A model generated the notes under the pieces. It ran no database searches, was not told where the DNA came from, and saw nothing but the letters and a program-made list of their open reading frames with translations. DNA of 44,913 nt from Kiritimatiellales bacterium (GTDB taxonomy: Bacteria; Verrucomicrobiota; Kiritimatiellia; Kiritimatiellales; Pontiellaceae), in NCBI GenBank assembly GCA_021734345.1, contig JAIPJC010000011.1, positions 1-44,913 on the forward strand, written 5' to 3'. The position numbers were made by a program, and so were the translations under genes. This document shows, in pieces, positions 32,705 through 41,928 of this stretch (positions within the stretch are counted from its first letter, which is position 1; every line of letters begins with the position of its first letter).

Positions 32705-33353
32705 TGCCATTCTTCAAATCGGCGATGCGCCGCATGATGAGCGCGGCATATTGGTCGTAGGCCTCGCGGCCGGTTCCCAAGGACTGGAAGTCTTCCTGCG
32801 TGATGGGCTTGCCGTAGGTGATCGTGACTTTGGACGGTTTGATACCTTTTGAGCCCTTCGGATGCGCTTTGAAGGTGCCGTCGATATAGGCCGGAACCAC
32901 CATGCAACCAGACTTCTCGATGATGAACCCGATGCCGCCCTTGGCCTCCTGCAGTTCGCCGTCTTCCGTGCGGGTTCCCTCCGGAAACATCGAAACCGCC
33001 TTGCCTTCCTTCAGCGCCTTGATGGTCAACTTCAATGCCCGTACATCACCGGTGCCGCGCGATACCGGAATGCAACCCACGTGATCCATCCACCACTTGC
33101 CAAACTTTGAGTTCCAAAGGGTATCGCGCGCCATGAAATGGATCGGGCGGCCGCGATAGCCCACGCCCACCACCGGCGGATCAAGAAAGCTGGCATGGTT
33201 CGAGGCCATTAGTACCCCGCCCTGGTCCGGTATGTTTTCCGCGCCGCGGATACTCAGTCGGTTCCAGAGCAACAGGAATAATTTAAAGATCCGCGTCGAG
33301 AACTGGTAGATCCGCATGTCGGCCATCGTTTCATGTTTTACCGGATCGATCAT
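32694..33353 (-). CDS. plsC: 1-acyl-sn-glycerol-3-phosphate acyltransferase (PlsC-like)
   Basis: A 219-residue membrane-associated acyltransferase of phospholipid synthesis making phosphatidic acid. The catalytic 'NHASFLDP' (HX4D) is near residue 52, 'PVSRGTGDVRALK' is the second block, and 'MFPEGTRTEDG' is the glycerophosphate-binding block. 'VPAYIDGT' is the fourth block. The ATG overlaps the cmk stop as ATGA, making it the last gene of tyrA-aroA-cmk-plsC. Its final Asn-Ala codons and stop lie inside the heptamer repeat, so the natural C-terminus may have been replaced. Confidence 0.9.
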   Translation of the reverse strand: MIDPVKHETMADMRIYQFSTRIFKLFLLLWNRLSIRGAENIPDQGGVLMASNHASFLDPPVVGVGYRGRPIHFMARDTLWNSKFGKWWMDHVGCIPVSRGTGDVRALKLTIKALKEGKAVSMFPEGTRTEDGELQEAKGGIGFIIEKSGCMVVPAYIDGTFKAHPKGSKGIKPSKVTITYGKPITQEDFQSLGTGREAYDQYAALIMRRIADLKNGSNA

Positions 33354-34021
33354 GCTGCCCCCTGCACGGTTTCAATGATGGTCTGGATGACTTCTTCGAT
33401 TCCCATGGACGTGCTATCGATCACATGCGCGCCCTCGGCGACCTTCAGCGGATCGGTCTTGCGGGTCGAATCGATCTGGTCGCGCTTCTTGAGGCTCTCC
33501 ATCACCTCGTGCGCCTTTTCATCTTCACCCGCTTCGACCAGCTCGCGGTAGCGGCGCATCGCCCGCTCCTCCGGGTCGGCGTCGAGGTAGAACTTGTAGG
33601 GAGAACCCGGGAACACAACCGTTCCAATGTCGCGCCCTTCCATCACCAGCGAACCAAAATTTTCCAGCGCTTGGAGATTCTCGACCACAAATTTCCGAAC
33701 CCCGGGCATCGCCGCCACACCGGCGACGGCTTCGCGCACATCCTTTTCGCGTAATTCCTGCACAGGAATATCACCACCGACCGAAAAAGTTGCCGCGCCA
33801 TCTTTTACGAAAAACTCCCATTCGGCATTGAGCATCGAATCGACCACCGCGGCGGCATTCTTTGTATCGACACCCTGACGAATCGCGTTCCACGTCACGC
33901 CGCGGTACAGCGCGCCTGAATCCACATAGATGAATCCCAGCTCCGCCGCCACGCCCTTCGACACCGTCGACTTCCCCGAAGCCGACGGCCCGTCAATTGC
34001 AATTGTCTTTACCGTTTCCAA
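33350..34021 (-). CDS. cmk: Cytidylate kinase
   Basis: A 223-residue kinase phosphorylating CMP and dCMP. The P-loop is 'IAIDGPSASGKSTVSKGVA', followed by 'FIYVDSGALYRGVTW', 'VMEGRDIGTVVFP' and 'FYLDADPEERAMRRYREL'. The length fits bacterial Cmk. It begins two bases after aroA and overlaps plsC by four, the conserved aroA-cmk arrangement; rpsA, which often follows, is replaced here by plsC. Confidence 0.95.
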   Translation of the reverse strand: METVKTIAIDGPSASGKSTVSKGVAAELGFIYVDSGALYRGVTWNAIRQGVDTKNAAAVVDSMLNAEWEFFVKDGAATFSVGGDIPVQELREKDVREAVAGVAAMPGVRKFVVENLQALENFGSLVMEGRDIGTVVFPGSPYKFYLDADPEERAMRRYRELVEAGEDEKAHEVMESLKKRDQIDSTRKTDPLKVAEGAHVIDSTSMGIEEVIQTIIETVQGAA

Positions 34022-34023
34022 AA

Positions 34024-35328
34024 CTATTCAACCTTTCCGCCAAGTTGTTCCATATGCTGCCAGAATTCGGGATACGAGGTGTCCACGCAGCCCGTGTTTT
34101 CAATCGTTATTGCTCCGTCGCCGAAGCTGTTCAGAATGGCGATCGACATCGCAATGCGATGGTCGCCGTGGCTATTGATCGCAACGTCCGGCGTGTGCAG
34201 GTTGGCCGGCCCCGTCACGATCATGCCGTCGTCCAGCTCGTCGACCTCGACGCCGAACAGCCGCAGGTTTTTGACCATCTCGGCGATGCGGTCGGACTCC
34301 TTCACGCGCAGTTCGACGGCATCGCGGATCTCGGTTTGACCATTCGCCAGCGCGCCCGCCACCGCAATAACCGGCAGCTCGTCGATCAGGTTCGGGATTT
34401 CGTCGCCTTCGATCACGGTTCCATTCAAATGCGCGCCACGAACCTTTATCGTGCCGTAGGGATCGCCCTTCTCTTCCGTCACCGCCACTTCGATATCGGC
34501 GCCCATCCGCCGCATCACATCCAGCAACGCGGTGCGGCGCGGATTCAAGCCGACGTTTTCCATCACCAGCTCCGCGCCGGGGCGGGCGGCGACCGCGACG
34601 ATCCAAAAAGCGGCCGACGAAAAATCGCCTGGCACCACAAAATCGCGCGCCGTGTATTTCGGCCCGTCCGGTCCATAGCCCTCGATGGAAATCTCCAATC
34701 CCTTGATCGTGATGGGGATTCCCAGCGCCTGGAAAAGTTTTTCGGTATGGTCGCGCGTCGGGCGCGGTTCGATCACCGTGGTCTTGCCTTCGGCATACAG
34801 CCCGGCCAGCAGGATGCACGACTTCACCTGTGCGGAAGCCATCGGCAGAAGATAGCCAATGCCTTGCAGCTTTCCGCCGCAGATCATCATCGGCAACGTA
34901 CCCTTCTGTCCGGTCAGGCCAATATGCGCGCCCATGAGTTCGAGCGGATGGCGAATGCGCCCCATTGGGCGCGACGAAAGCGACGCGTCGCCGATCATCG
35001 AAACCTCGATGCCCGCTCCCGCGACCAACCCCGCCAGCAACCGTGTACCGGTTCCCGAGTTGCCCATATTGAGCGGTTCATCCGGCGGTTGAAGCTTGCC
35101 GGCCACTCCGGTGATGTAGAGCGCGTCGTCGCGGAACTCCGCCTTGGCGCCCATCTGCTCCATGGCGGAAAGCGTGCTCCGTGCATCCTCGCCGTTGAGA
35201 TAACCCGCCACCTTAGAGATTCCCGCCGCCAGCGAGGCCAACATTGCCACGCGCTGGGAAATGCTCTTGTCGCCCGGAACCGTCACGGAACCGCCAAGTT
35301 TGGCGGGAAAAATTGTTTTGGAACTCAT
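34024..35328 (-). CDS. aroA: 3-phosphoshikimate 1-carboxyvinyltransferase (EPSP synthase)
   Basis: A 434-residue enzyme joining shikimate-3-phosphate and PEP in aromatic amino acid synthesis. It carries 'VPGDKSISQRVAMLASLA', the PEP-site 'MGNSGTGTRLLAGLVAG', 'DASLSSRPMGRI' and the late 'VKESDRIAEM' and 'NSHGDHRIAMS'. The 'GNSGTGTR' loop has Gly-Thr where the E. coli-type loop has Gly-Thr-Ala, so it seems closer to class II forms, but the distinction is not secure by eye. It overlaps tyrA by ATGA. Confidence 0.95.
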   Translation of the reverse strand: MSSKTIFPAKLGGSVTVPGDKSISQRVAMLASLAAGISKVAGYLNGEDARSTLSAMEQMGAKAEFRDDALYITGVAGKLQPPDEPLNMGNSGTGTRLLAGLVAGAGIEVSMIGDASLSSRPMGRIRHPLELMGAHIGLTGQKGTLPMMICGGKLQGIGYLLPMASAQVKSCILLAGLYAEGKTTVIEPRPTRDHTEKLFQALGIPITIKGLEISIEGYGPDGPKYTARDFVVPGDFSSAAFWIVAVAARPGAELVMENVGLNPRRTALLDVMRRMGADIEVAVTEEKGDPYGTIKVRGAHLNGTVIEGDEIPNLIDELPVIAVAGALANGQTEIRDAVELRVKESDRIAEMVKNLRLFGVEVDELDDGMIVTGPANLHTPDVAINSHGDHRIAMSIAILNSFGDGAITIENTGCVDTSYPEFWQHMEQLGGKVE

Positions 35329-36191
35329 CGTTTAAGAAACCTGTTCAGTTTTAGAATCTGGTTGCGGGCGGCGGAAGCTTCTTCAAGCCACCGGCGGATA
35401 TCGTCGCCATTACCGCCGCGTAGAATTTTGATCAGCCCTTGCAGCTCTTCGTGGAACCGGTCGAGTTCGGCTTCGAGCGCGGCGCGGTTGGTGTCGATGA
35501 TGTCGACCCACATATCGGCCGAGCCGGATGCAACGCGGGTGGTGTCCTTGAATCCCGTACCGCAGAAGTCGGCCTTCTTCGCTGGATCGCCATCCGCCAC
35601 CGAACGCGCCAAGGCTCCCGCGACCATGTGCGGCAAATGGCTGGTCGACGCCAGCATCGCGTCATGGGCTTCGGGCGACATTTCGATCACCTCCGACCCA
35701 ACGGCCTGCCATATTTTTGAAATTTCCGGGGCACCTTCGGATGGGCATACCACCGTGAGCCGGCCTTGGTAGAGATCGGGATCACCCGCTTCGATTCCGG
35801 TTTTTTCGGAACCGGCGATCGGATGCGATCCTACAAAATGGGCGGCGGAATGTTTAAAGAGCGGCTGCATCGTTTTGAGCAGTTCGGACTTGGTGCTGCC
35901 CACGTCCGTCACCACCGAACCGGGCTTCAACGCCGGAACAATCTGTGCCGCCAGCTTGGCGATTGTCCAGATCGGTACGCAAATCACGACGATGTCCGCC
36001 TCACGGACGGCCTCGGAGGGATCGGCGAACACTTCGTCCACCACACCGTTTTCCAAGGCTTGGACACGGGTTTCCTCGCGGCGGGCATAGCCGATGATAC
36101 GGCCCGAAAAGCCGCGTTTCTTCAGCCCGAGCGCCAATGACGCGCCCATCAGTCCGAGGCCCAGAATGGCTATGTTTTGCTGTTTATCCAT
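35325..36191 (-). CDS. tyrA: Prephenate dehydrogenase
   Basis: A 288-residue NAD(P)-dependent dehydrogenase of tyrosine synthesis. The nucleotide fold opens with '[19 protein letters not shown]'; the catalytic His is in '[18 protein letters not shown]'. Further blocks are '[10 protein letters not shown]' and '[12 protein letters not shown]'. There is no ACT or chorismate mutase domain, so it is monofunctional and feedback control by an ACT domain is absent. I choose the ATG at 36191 with GGAAA upstream; ATG 36203 or TTG 36233 are alternatives. It is the first gene of the tyrA-aroA-cmk-plsC operon. Confidence 0.92.
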   Translation of the reverse strand: MDKQQNIAILGLGLMGASLALGLKKRGFSGRIIGYARREETRVQALENGVVDEVFADPSEAVREADIVVICVPIWTIAKLAAQIVPALKPGSVVTDVGSTKSELLKTMQPLFKHSAAHFVGSHPIAGSEKTGIEAGDPDLYQGRLTVVCPSEGAPEISKIWQAVGSEVIEMSPEAHDAMLASTSHLPHMVAGALARSVADGDPAKKADFCGTGFKDTTRVASGSADMWVDIIDTNRAALEAELDRFHEELQGLIKILRGGNGDDIRRWLEEASAARNQILKLNRFLKR

Positions 36192-36310
36192 ATCGGTTTC
36201 CATTGCTTGGAAAATTGAGCGGTCATTCTCCAAGGATTGGGAATTAATTCAACCAAAATCCCGCGGGTGCGGTCTCCACCCTTATACAGAACCATTATGG
36301 TACTATTATG

Positions 36311-36339
36311 TTGACATCAAGGTGCGCTGCCTCATTATG
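36311..36339 (+). promoter_or_regulatory. Promoter of the superoxide dismutase gene
   Basis: A perfect TTGACA is followed after 17 bases by ATTATG, 40 bp before the ATG. Confidence 0.6.
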
Positions 36340-36378
36340 AAGGCAATTAAAAGAAAACCCATTAACAGGAGGTATAAT

Positions 36379-36993
36379 ATGTCATACAAACTACCAGCAC
36401 TGCCCTATGCCTACGATGCGTTGGAACCACATATCGATGCGCGCACCATGGAGATCCACCACACGAAGCACCATCAGGCCTACATCAACAACGTCAATGC
36501 CGCGCTGGAAGGCACTGCGCTAGCCGACCTCAAGGTGTGCGAACTGGTCAAGCGGCTGGACGAATTGCCGAAAGACAAACAAACGGCAGTCCGGAACAAC
36601 GGCGGCGGACATGCGAACCATTCACTGTTCTGGGAAGTGATGAGTCCAAATGGCGGAGGGAAGCCCACAGGAGCCCTTGCCGCTGCGATCGACAAGTCGC
36701 TAGGAGGCTTCGATGCCTTCAAGGACCAGTTCAGCAAGGCGGCAGCCACGCGCTTTGGCTCCGGCTGGGCGTGGCTCTGCAAACACGATGGCGGCAAACT
36801 GAGCGTTTGCTCGACGCCAAACCAGGACAATCCGTTGATGAAGGATGTGCCTTGCGACGGCGTTCCAATCCTTGGTCTGGACGTGTGGGAGCATGCCTAC
36901 TACCTGCACTACCAAAACCGACGGACGGACTACATCGCCTCGTTCTTCAATGTGGTCAATTGGGAGAAGGTTGCGGAGCTATACGCAAAATAA
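36379..36993 (+). CDS. sodA: Superoxide dismutase (Mn/Fe type)
   Basis: A 204-residue cytoplasmic enzyme converting superoxide to peroxide and oxygen. The start is fixed by AGGAGG six bases before the ATG at 36379; the track's upstream extension is not coding. Metal ligands appear in order: His in '[15 protein letters not shown]', His in '[13 protein letters not shown]', Asp in '[16 protein letters not shown]' and His in the same motif. '[10 protein letters not shown]' and 'NPLMKD' favour manganese or a cambialistic enzyme. It is monocistronic with its own promoter and terminator. Its presence shows the organism meets oxygen at least at times. Confidence 0.94.
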   Translation: MSYKLPALPYAYDALEPHIDARTMEIHHTKHHQAYINNVNAALEGTALADLKVCELVKRLDELPKDKQTAVRNNGGGHANHSLFWEVMSPNGGGKPTGALAAAIDKSLGGFDAFKDQFSKAAATRFGSGWAWLCKHDGGKLSVCSTPNQDNPLMKDVPCDGVPILGLDVWEHAYYLHYQNRRTDYIASFFNVVNWEKVAELYAK

Positions 36994-37027
36994 ACCTGAA
37001 TCGAACACCTGTCTAGCCAGTCCGATC

Positions 37028-37060
37028 AGCCTCGCCATCCCATGGCGGGGCTGGTTTTTT
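37028..37060 (+). terminator. Rho-independent terminator after sodA
   Basis: AGCCTCGCCAT and ATGGCGGGGCT form an 11-bp stem with one G-T pair and a three-base loop, followed by six T. Confidence 0.88.
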
Positions 37061-37203
37061 GGCCACGCCCCAACCCATGGAAACAGGGCTTGGCGTAAAT
37101 GATGATGAATATTGTACGATTTAGGTATTTTAATGCTGAAATAGTCAATCCACTGTGATTTATATGTCAAAAGTTGAACTTTGGTGTATTAAAGCGTGAG
37201 GAA

Positions 37204-37226
37204 TTCACCTCATTTGCCGAGGTGAA
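37204..37226 (+). promoter_or_regulatory. Stem-loop next to the ribosome binding site of the 2-oxoacid oxidoreductase operon
   Basis: TTCACCTC and GAGGTGAA form a perfect 8-bp stem with a seven-base loop. The ribosome binding site GGAGAG begins five bases later. It may be an operator or an mRNA element affecting initiation at the GTG start. Confidence 0.4.
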
Positions 37227-37243
37227 CCCCGGAGAGAATAAAC

Positions 37244-39019
37244 GTGAAGCCGACAGATGTTAAAAACCCGGAATATTTCCATAAAGTCGTCGATTGCCAA
37301 TTTGCCTGCCCGTCGCACACCCCGGTGCCGGAATACATCCGCCTGATCGCCGCTGGACGCTACACCGATGCCTACATGATCAACTGGGAATCGAATGTCT
37401 TCCCCGGCATCCTGGGCCGTACGTGCGACCGGCCCTGCGAACCGGCCTGCCGCCGCGGTCGGGTGGAGGACAAGCCGGTGGCGATTTGCCGCCTCAAGCG
37501 CGTCTGCGCCGACTTCAAGGACGAAATAAAAGATCGCCTGCCCAAGATCCCGAAACAAAAGAACGGCCATCGCGTGGCACTGGTCGGCGCGGGTCCCTCC
37601 TCTCTGACAGTCGCGCGCGACCTCATGCCGCTCGGCTACGAAATCGATCTGTACGAAGCCAATGCCAAGGCCGGCGGCTTCATGCGCAGCCAGATTCCAT
37701 CGTTCCGCCTGCCGGAAAAGGTGATCGACGAGGAGGTCGGCTACATTCTCGACATGGGCGTCAAAACCTTCTTCAACAAACGTGTGGAAAGCCTCAAGCA
37801 GCTGCTCGACAACGGATACGATGCGGTATTCATCGGCTCCGGCGCACCGACCGGCCGCAACCTGAAGCTGCCAGGCTACGAGGCCGATGGCGGCAAGAAC
37901 ATCCGCATTGGCGTGGAGTGGCTGGCCGATGTCGCGTTCGGTCATCGTACCGAAGCTCCAGAAAACGTCATAGTCCTCGGTGGCGGCAACACAGCCATGG
38001 ACTGCTGCCGCACGGCGCTGCGGCTCGGCGCAAAAAACGTCAAGGTGCTCATCCGCACCCCGCTGGCCTCCATGCTGGCCTCGCCATGGGAAATCGAGGA
38101 CACGCAGGCCGAGGGAATTCCGATCATTGAAAACCATAATCCAATCGAATATGTGGTTGAAGACGGCAAGCTCGTCGGCATGAAATTCGAGATCATCGTA
38201 TACTCCGTCGACAAAGACGGGCGGGAAGTCTTCACGCCTACCGGCGAAACGGATATCGTGGCATGCGACCTGGTGTTGCTGGCCATCGGACAGGCCAACG
38301 CGTTTCCCTGGATCGAAAAGGATCTCGGCATCGAATTCAACAATGTTGGTCTGGCCTTGGTTGATCCGGTAACCCACCAGTCGACGAATCCACGGGTTTT
38401 CTTTGGAGGCGATGCCGCCTTCGGTCCGCGCAACATCATTACCGCCGTTGCGCAGGGCCATGCCGCTGCACTATCGATCGACATGCTGCTCCACGGACAG
38501 GATCTGCACGTGCGCCCCGACCCCGGCACCAACCTCGTCAGCCAAAAGATGGGCATCCACGACTGGAGCTATGCCAGCATGGTGACCGAAGAAGAGCGCC
38601 ATGCCGTGCCCCATGTGGATTTGCGGGAAGCCATCCACAGCCACAAGATGGAGGTGGAACTGGGCTTCGACCTGGAAACCGCATTCGAAGAGGCGCAACG
38701 CTGCCTGAACTGCGATGTCGAAACCGTCTTTACCGCCGAGAGCTGCATCGAATGCGACGCGTGCATCGACATCTGCCCGGTCGACTGCCTGACCTTTACG
38801 GAAAATTCCGAAGAGGCCGAGCTGCGGCGCAAGTTGAACGTACCTGCGTACAACCTCTCGCAGGATCTGTTTATTTCCAAAAACCTCGCGACCGGGCGGG
38901 TCATGGTGAAGGACGAAGACATGTGCCTGCACTGTGGACTCTGCGCCGAACGCTGCCCCACCTCCGCGTGGGACATGCAAAAATTCCTCTACATGGTTAC
39001 CAAGGCAGGACAGCAATAA
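37244..39019 (+). CDS. GltD-like NAD(P)H:ferredoxin oxidoreductase subunit with 4Fe-4S domains
   Basis: A 591-residue flavoprotein starting at GTG with GGAGAG seven bases before. The Fe-S N-domain ('VVDCQFACPS', 'CDRPCEPACRRG') is followed by an FAD fold ('VALVGAGPSSLTVARDLMPLG'), an NAD(P) fold ('VIVLGGGNTAMDCCRTALRLG') and 'RVFFGGDAAFGPRNIITAVA'. The C-terminus carries two 4Fe-4S clusters: 'CIECDACIDICPVDCL' and 'CLHCGLCAERCPTSAW'. Its stop overlaps the next gene as TAATG. It should link NAD(P)(H) to the 2-oxoacid:ferredoxin oxidoreductase made by the next two genes, whose subunits carry no ferredoxin domain. A shorter-tailed paralogue is at 12812-14734. Confidence 0.85.
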   Translation: MKPTDVKNPEYFHKVVDCQFACPSHTPVPEYIRLIAAGRYTDAYMINWESNVFPGILGRTCDRPCEPACRRGRVEDKPVAICRLKRVCADFKDEIKDRLPKIPKQKNGHRVALVGAGPSSLTVARDLMPLGYEIDLYEANAKAGGFMRSQIPSFRLPEKVIDEEVGYILDMGVKTFFNKRVESLKQLLDNGYDAVFIGSGAPTGRNLKLPGYEADGGKNIRIGVEWLADVAFGHRTEAPENVIVLGGGNTAMDCCRTALRLGAKNVKVLIRTPLASMLASPWEIEDTQAEGIPIIENHNPIEYVVEDGKLVGMKFEIIVYSVDKDGREVFTPTGETDIVACDLVLLAIGQANAFPWIEKDLGIEFNNVGLALVDPVTHQSTNPRVFFGGDAAFGPRNIITAVAQGHAAALSIDMLLHGQDLHVRPDPGTNLVSQKMGIHDWSYASMVTEEERHAVPHVDLREAIHSHKMEVELGFDLETAFEEAQRCLNCDVETVFTAESCIECDACIDICPVDCLTFTENSEEAELRRKLNVPAYNLSQDLFISKNLATGRVMVKDEDMCLHCGLCAERCPTSAWDMQKFLYMVTKAGQQ

Positions 39020-40863
39020 TGAAGCGTGAAATCATAACCAACCTTTTCGTCGTCAAATTCGCCAACGTGAACGGCACCGGATCGGCCAGCGCCAACCGGC
39101 TTTTTTCCAAGGCGGTCTTCCGCATGGGCGTCCCCGTCAGCCCCAAGAATATTTTCCCCTCCAACATCCAGGGACTACCCACGTGGTATGAGGTCCGCAT
39201 CAACGAAAACGGATTCCTCGGGCGCCGCGGCGGCATCGATGTGGTGGTCGGCATGAACCCGCAAAGCATGGAGCGCGACATCGGCGAACTGGAGCGCGGC
39301 GGCTATTTTGTCTACGACTCCTCCAAACCGCTCGACAAAAAAATGCTGCGCGACGACATCGACTACATCGGCATTCCATTCACCGAGATCTGCCGGACGG
39401 AATACACCGATCCGCGCCAGCAGCAGCTTTTCCGCAATGTCATGTATATCGGCTCGTTGGCCGCCCTGCTCAACATCGAATTCGACGTGCTAACCGGCCT
39501 GATCACCGACCAGTTCAAGGGCAAGGAAAAACTGATTGCCCCTAACGTCCATGCGCTGGAACTTGGCTTCAAGTATGCCCAGGAACACTTCGACTGCCCG
39601 ATTGCCTTTCGAGTCGAACGGCGCGATAACGTCGGCAATAAAATCCTGATCGACGGCAACTCGGCCTGCGGACTCGGTGCGGTCTACGGCGGCGCAACGG
39701 TCTCGGCCTGGTATCCCATCACGCCATCCACTTCCGTGATCGACGCCTTTGCCCGCTACTGCCGCCGCTTCCGCGTCGATCCCGAAACCGGCGAAAAGAA
39801 CTTCGCCATCGTACAGGCCGAGGACGAGCTGGCCGCCATTGGAATGGTCATCGGTGCCGCGTGGAACGGCGCGCGCGCCTTCACCGCAACCAGTGGCCCG
39901 GGCGTTTCGCTCATGACCGAATTCCTTGGACTGGCCTATTTCGCTGAAGTTCCGACCGTGCTCATCGACGTCCAACGCGCCGGACCCTCCACCGGCATGC
40001 CGACGCGCACGCAGCAGTCGGACGTGCTGACCTGCGCCTACGCTTCGCACGGCGACACCAGGCACATCTGTCTCTATCCTTCCAACCCGAAGGAATGCTT
40101 CGAGTTCACCGCTACCGCGCTCGACCTCGCCGACCGGCTCCAAACCCCGGTCATCATTCTCTCCGACCTCGACCTCGGCATGAACGACAACATGTGCGAC
40201 CCGCTCGAATGGGACGACACGCGCACCTACGACCGCGGCAAGGTGTTCACCGCCGAAGACCTCGACGCGATGGAAAAAAGATTTGGCCGCTATCTCGACG
40301 TGGACGGCGATGGCATCCCCTACCGCACCTACCCCGGAACGCACCCCACCAAGGGGTCGTTTTTCACGCGCGGCACCTCCAAGGACGAATACGCCGTCTA
40401 CACCGAGGCCGGCGAAAAATATGTCGCCAACATGGATCGCCTGCTCAGGAAATGGGACACGGCCAAGAAACTGGTACCCGCGCCCGTGATCCGGAAAACC
40501 AAGCAACCCTGCACCATCGGTGTCGTCTACTTCGGCACCAGCGAAGCCCCTACGCTCGAGGCGCTCTACCACCTCGAAGACCTCCACGGCATCTCGCTCG
40601 ACAGCCTCGGCATCAAGGCCCTGCCCTTCGCCGACGAAATTGCCGACTTCATCGAGGCGCACGACTATGTCTTCGTGGTCGAGCAAAACCGCGACGCGCA
40701 GATGCGCTCGCTCCTGATCAGCGAGTTTGATATATGCCCCGACCAACTTGTATCGCTGCTGCACTACGACGGCAGCCCGATCACCGCCCGGCAGATCCGC
40801 CGCGAGATCCGCGACTGGATCCTGCGCACCACCACCACGCCCCGCCGCCGTGGCCGCAAATAG
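39019..40863 (+). CDS. korA: 2-oxoacid:ferredoxin oxidoreductase, fused gamma-alpha subunit (KorA-like)
   Basis: A 614-residue subunit. The first 190 residues are the gamma domain ('NVNGTGSASANRLFSKAVFRMG'), fused to the alpha (pyrimidine-binding) domain that starts near residue 205 with 'LIDGNSACGLGAVYGGATV' and 'AWYPITPSTSVIDAFARY'. 'TATSGPGVSLMTEFLGLAYF' and 'VQRAGPSTGMPTRTQQSD' are typical alpha blocks. This fused form is usual for 2-oxoglutarate rather than pyruvate enzymes, but substrate choice is not certain. Start ATG overlaps the flavoprotein stop; the track's earlier start is not real. The beta subunit follows 12 bp later. Confidence 0.88.
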   Translation: MKREIITNLFVVKFANVNGTGSASANRLFSKAVFRMGVPVSPKNIFPSNIQGLPTWYEVRINENGFLGRRGGIDVVVGMNPQSMERDIGELERGGYFVYDSSKPLDKKMLRDDIDYIGIPFTEICRTEYTDPRQQQLFRNVMYIGSLAALLNIEFDVLTGLITDQFKGKEKLIAPNVHALELGFKYAQEHFDCPIAFRVERRDNVGNKILIDGNSACGLGAVYGGATVSAWYPITPSTSVIDAFARYCRRFRVDPETGEKNFAIVQAEDELAAIGMVIGAAWNGARAFTATSGPGVSLMTEFLGLAYFAEVPTVLIDVQRAGPSTGMPTRTQQSDVLTCAYASHGDTRHICLYPSNPKECFEFTATALDLADRLQTPVIILSDLDLGMNDNMCDPLEWDDTRTYDRGKVFTAEDLDAMEKRFGRYLDVDGDGIPYRTYPGTHPTKGSFFTRGTSKDEYAVYTEAGEKYVANMDRLLRKWDTAKKLVPAPVIRKTKQPCTIGVVYFGTSEAPTLEALYHLEDLHGISLDSLGIKALPFADEIADFIEAHDYVFVVEQNRDAQMRSLLISEFDICPDQLVSLLHYDGSPITARQIRREIRDWILRTTTTPRRRGRK

Positions 40864-40875
40864 AGAGGACCTTCC

Positions 40876-41928
40876 ATGAGCTATGCCATCCCCGGCTTTC
40901 GCCACCCCAACCTTCCCAAGAACGACCTCGGCTTCACCACCAAGGACTACGAAGGCGCCGTCTCGACGCTCTGCGCCGGTTGCGGCCACGACTCCATCAG
41001 CGCCGCCATCATCGAAGCCTGCTTCGAGCTGTCGATCCCGCCGCACCACGTCGCAAAACTGTCGGGAATCGGTTGCTCGTCCAAGACGCCCACCTACTTC
41101 CTCGGCAACTCGCACGGCTTCAACTCCGTCCATGGCCGCATGCCGGCCGTCGCCACCGGCGCCAACATGGCCAACCGCGACCTCATCTACATCGGCGTTT
41201 CCGGCGACGGCGACACCGCCTCTATCGGCATGGGGCAATTCGTCCATTCCGTCCGTCGCAACGTCGACATGGTCTACATCTGCGAAAACAACGGCGTGTA
41301 CGGCCTGACCAAAGGCCAAGACTCCGCCACCACCGATATCGGATCGAAAAGCAAGAAGGGCGAACCCAACGCGATGGAACCGATCGACCTGTGCAGCGTC
41401 GCCCTGCAACTCGGTGCCACCTTCGTCGCCCAGAGTTTTTCCGGCGACAAGCACCAGTTGGTTCCACTCATCCAGGCCGCCATCGCCCACCGGGGCTTTG
41501 CCTTCATCAATGTCATCTCCCCCTGCGTCACCTTCAACAACACGCCCGGCTCAACCAAGTCCTACGACTTCATCCGCCAGCACATGGCCTCGAGCAACAC
41601 CGTTGACTTTGTCCCGCACGCCGAAGAAATCACCACCGAGTATGCTCCCGGCACATCGACAAGCGTCACCATGCATGACGGCTCCGCCATCAACTTGCAG
41701 AAGATGGATCCGAACCTCGACATCCACAGCCGCCGTTCCGCGCTCGCGCTGATGCAGGAATACAAGGCCCAGGACAAAGTCCTCACCGGACTGCTTTTTG
41801 TCGACGAGGACTCCCAGGACATCCACACAACCATGAACACCACCAAAACGCCCTTGCGCGCGCTATCCGAAAAAGAACTCTGCCCCGGCAGCGCCGCACT
41901 CGAAAAGATCAACCAGTCCCTGCGCTAG
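40876..41928 (+). CDS. korB: 2-oxoacid:ferredoxin oxidoreductase beta subunit (KorB-like)
   Basis: A 350-residue thiamine-diphosphate-binding subunit. The opening 'TLCAGCGHDSISAAIIEA' holds cysteines of the 4Fe-4S cluster, with another in 'SGIGCSSKTPTYF'. The TPP/Mg motif is 'VSGDGDTASIGMGQFVHSVRRN' followed by 'ICENNGVYGLTKGQ'. 'FINVISPCVTFNN' is the further cluster-binding region. Together with the upstream genes it should oxidise a 2-oxoacid (probably 2-oxoglutarate) and CoA to an acyl-CoA, or run the reverse carboxylation. AGAGAGGACC precedes the ATG. Confidence 0.9.
   Translation: MSYAIPGFRHPNLPKNDLGFTTKDYEGAVSTLCAGCGHDSISAAIIEACFELSIPPHHVAKLSGIGCSSKTPTYFLGNSHGFNSVHGRMPAVATGANMANRDLIYIGVSGDGDTASIGMGQFVHSVRRNVDMVYICENNGVYGLTKGQDSATTDIGSKSKKGEPNAMEPIDLCSVALQLGATFVAQSFSGDKHQLVPLIQAAIAHRGFAFINVISPCVTFNNTPGSTKSYDFIRQHMASSNTVDFVPHAEEITTEYAPGTSTSVTMHDGSAINLQKMDPNLDIHSRRSALALMQEYKAQDKVLTGLLFVDEDSQDIHTTMNTTKTPLRALSEKELCPGSAALEKINQSLR

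Noticed and set aside
33997-35772. 591-residue plus-strand ORF
   Set aside because: It is antisense to aroA and tyrA and has no domain pattern; rich in His, Arg and Gln as expected of a shadow frame.
36094-36378. N-terminal extension of superoxide dismutase in the ORF track
   Set aside because: AGGAGG and a promoter stand directly before the ATG at 36379, and the extension runs antisense into tyrA.
39490-41490. 666-residue minus-strand ORF
   Set aside because: It is antisense to korA and korB with Gly/Val/Asp-rich low-complexity sequence, no ribosome binding site and no motif.
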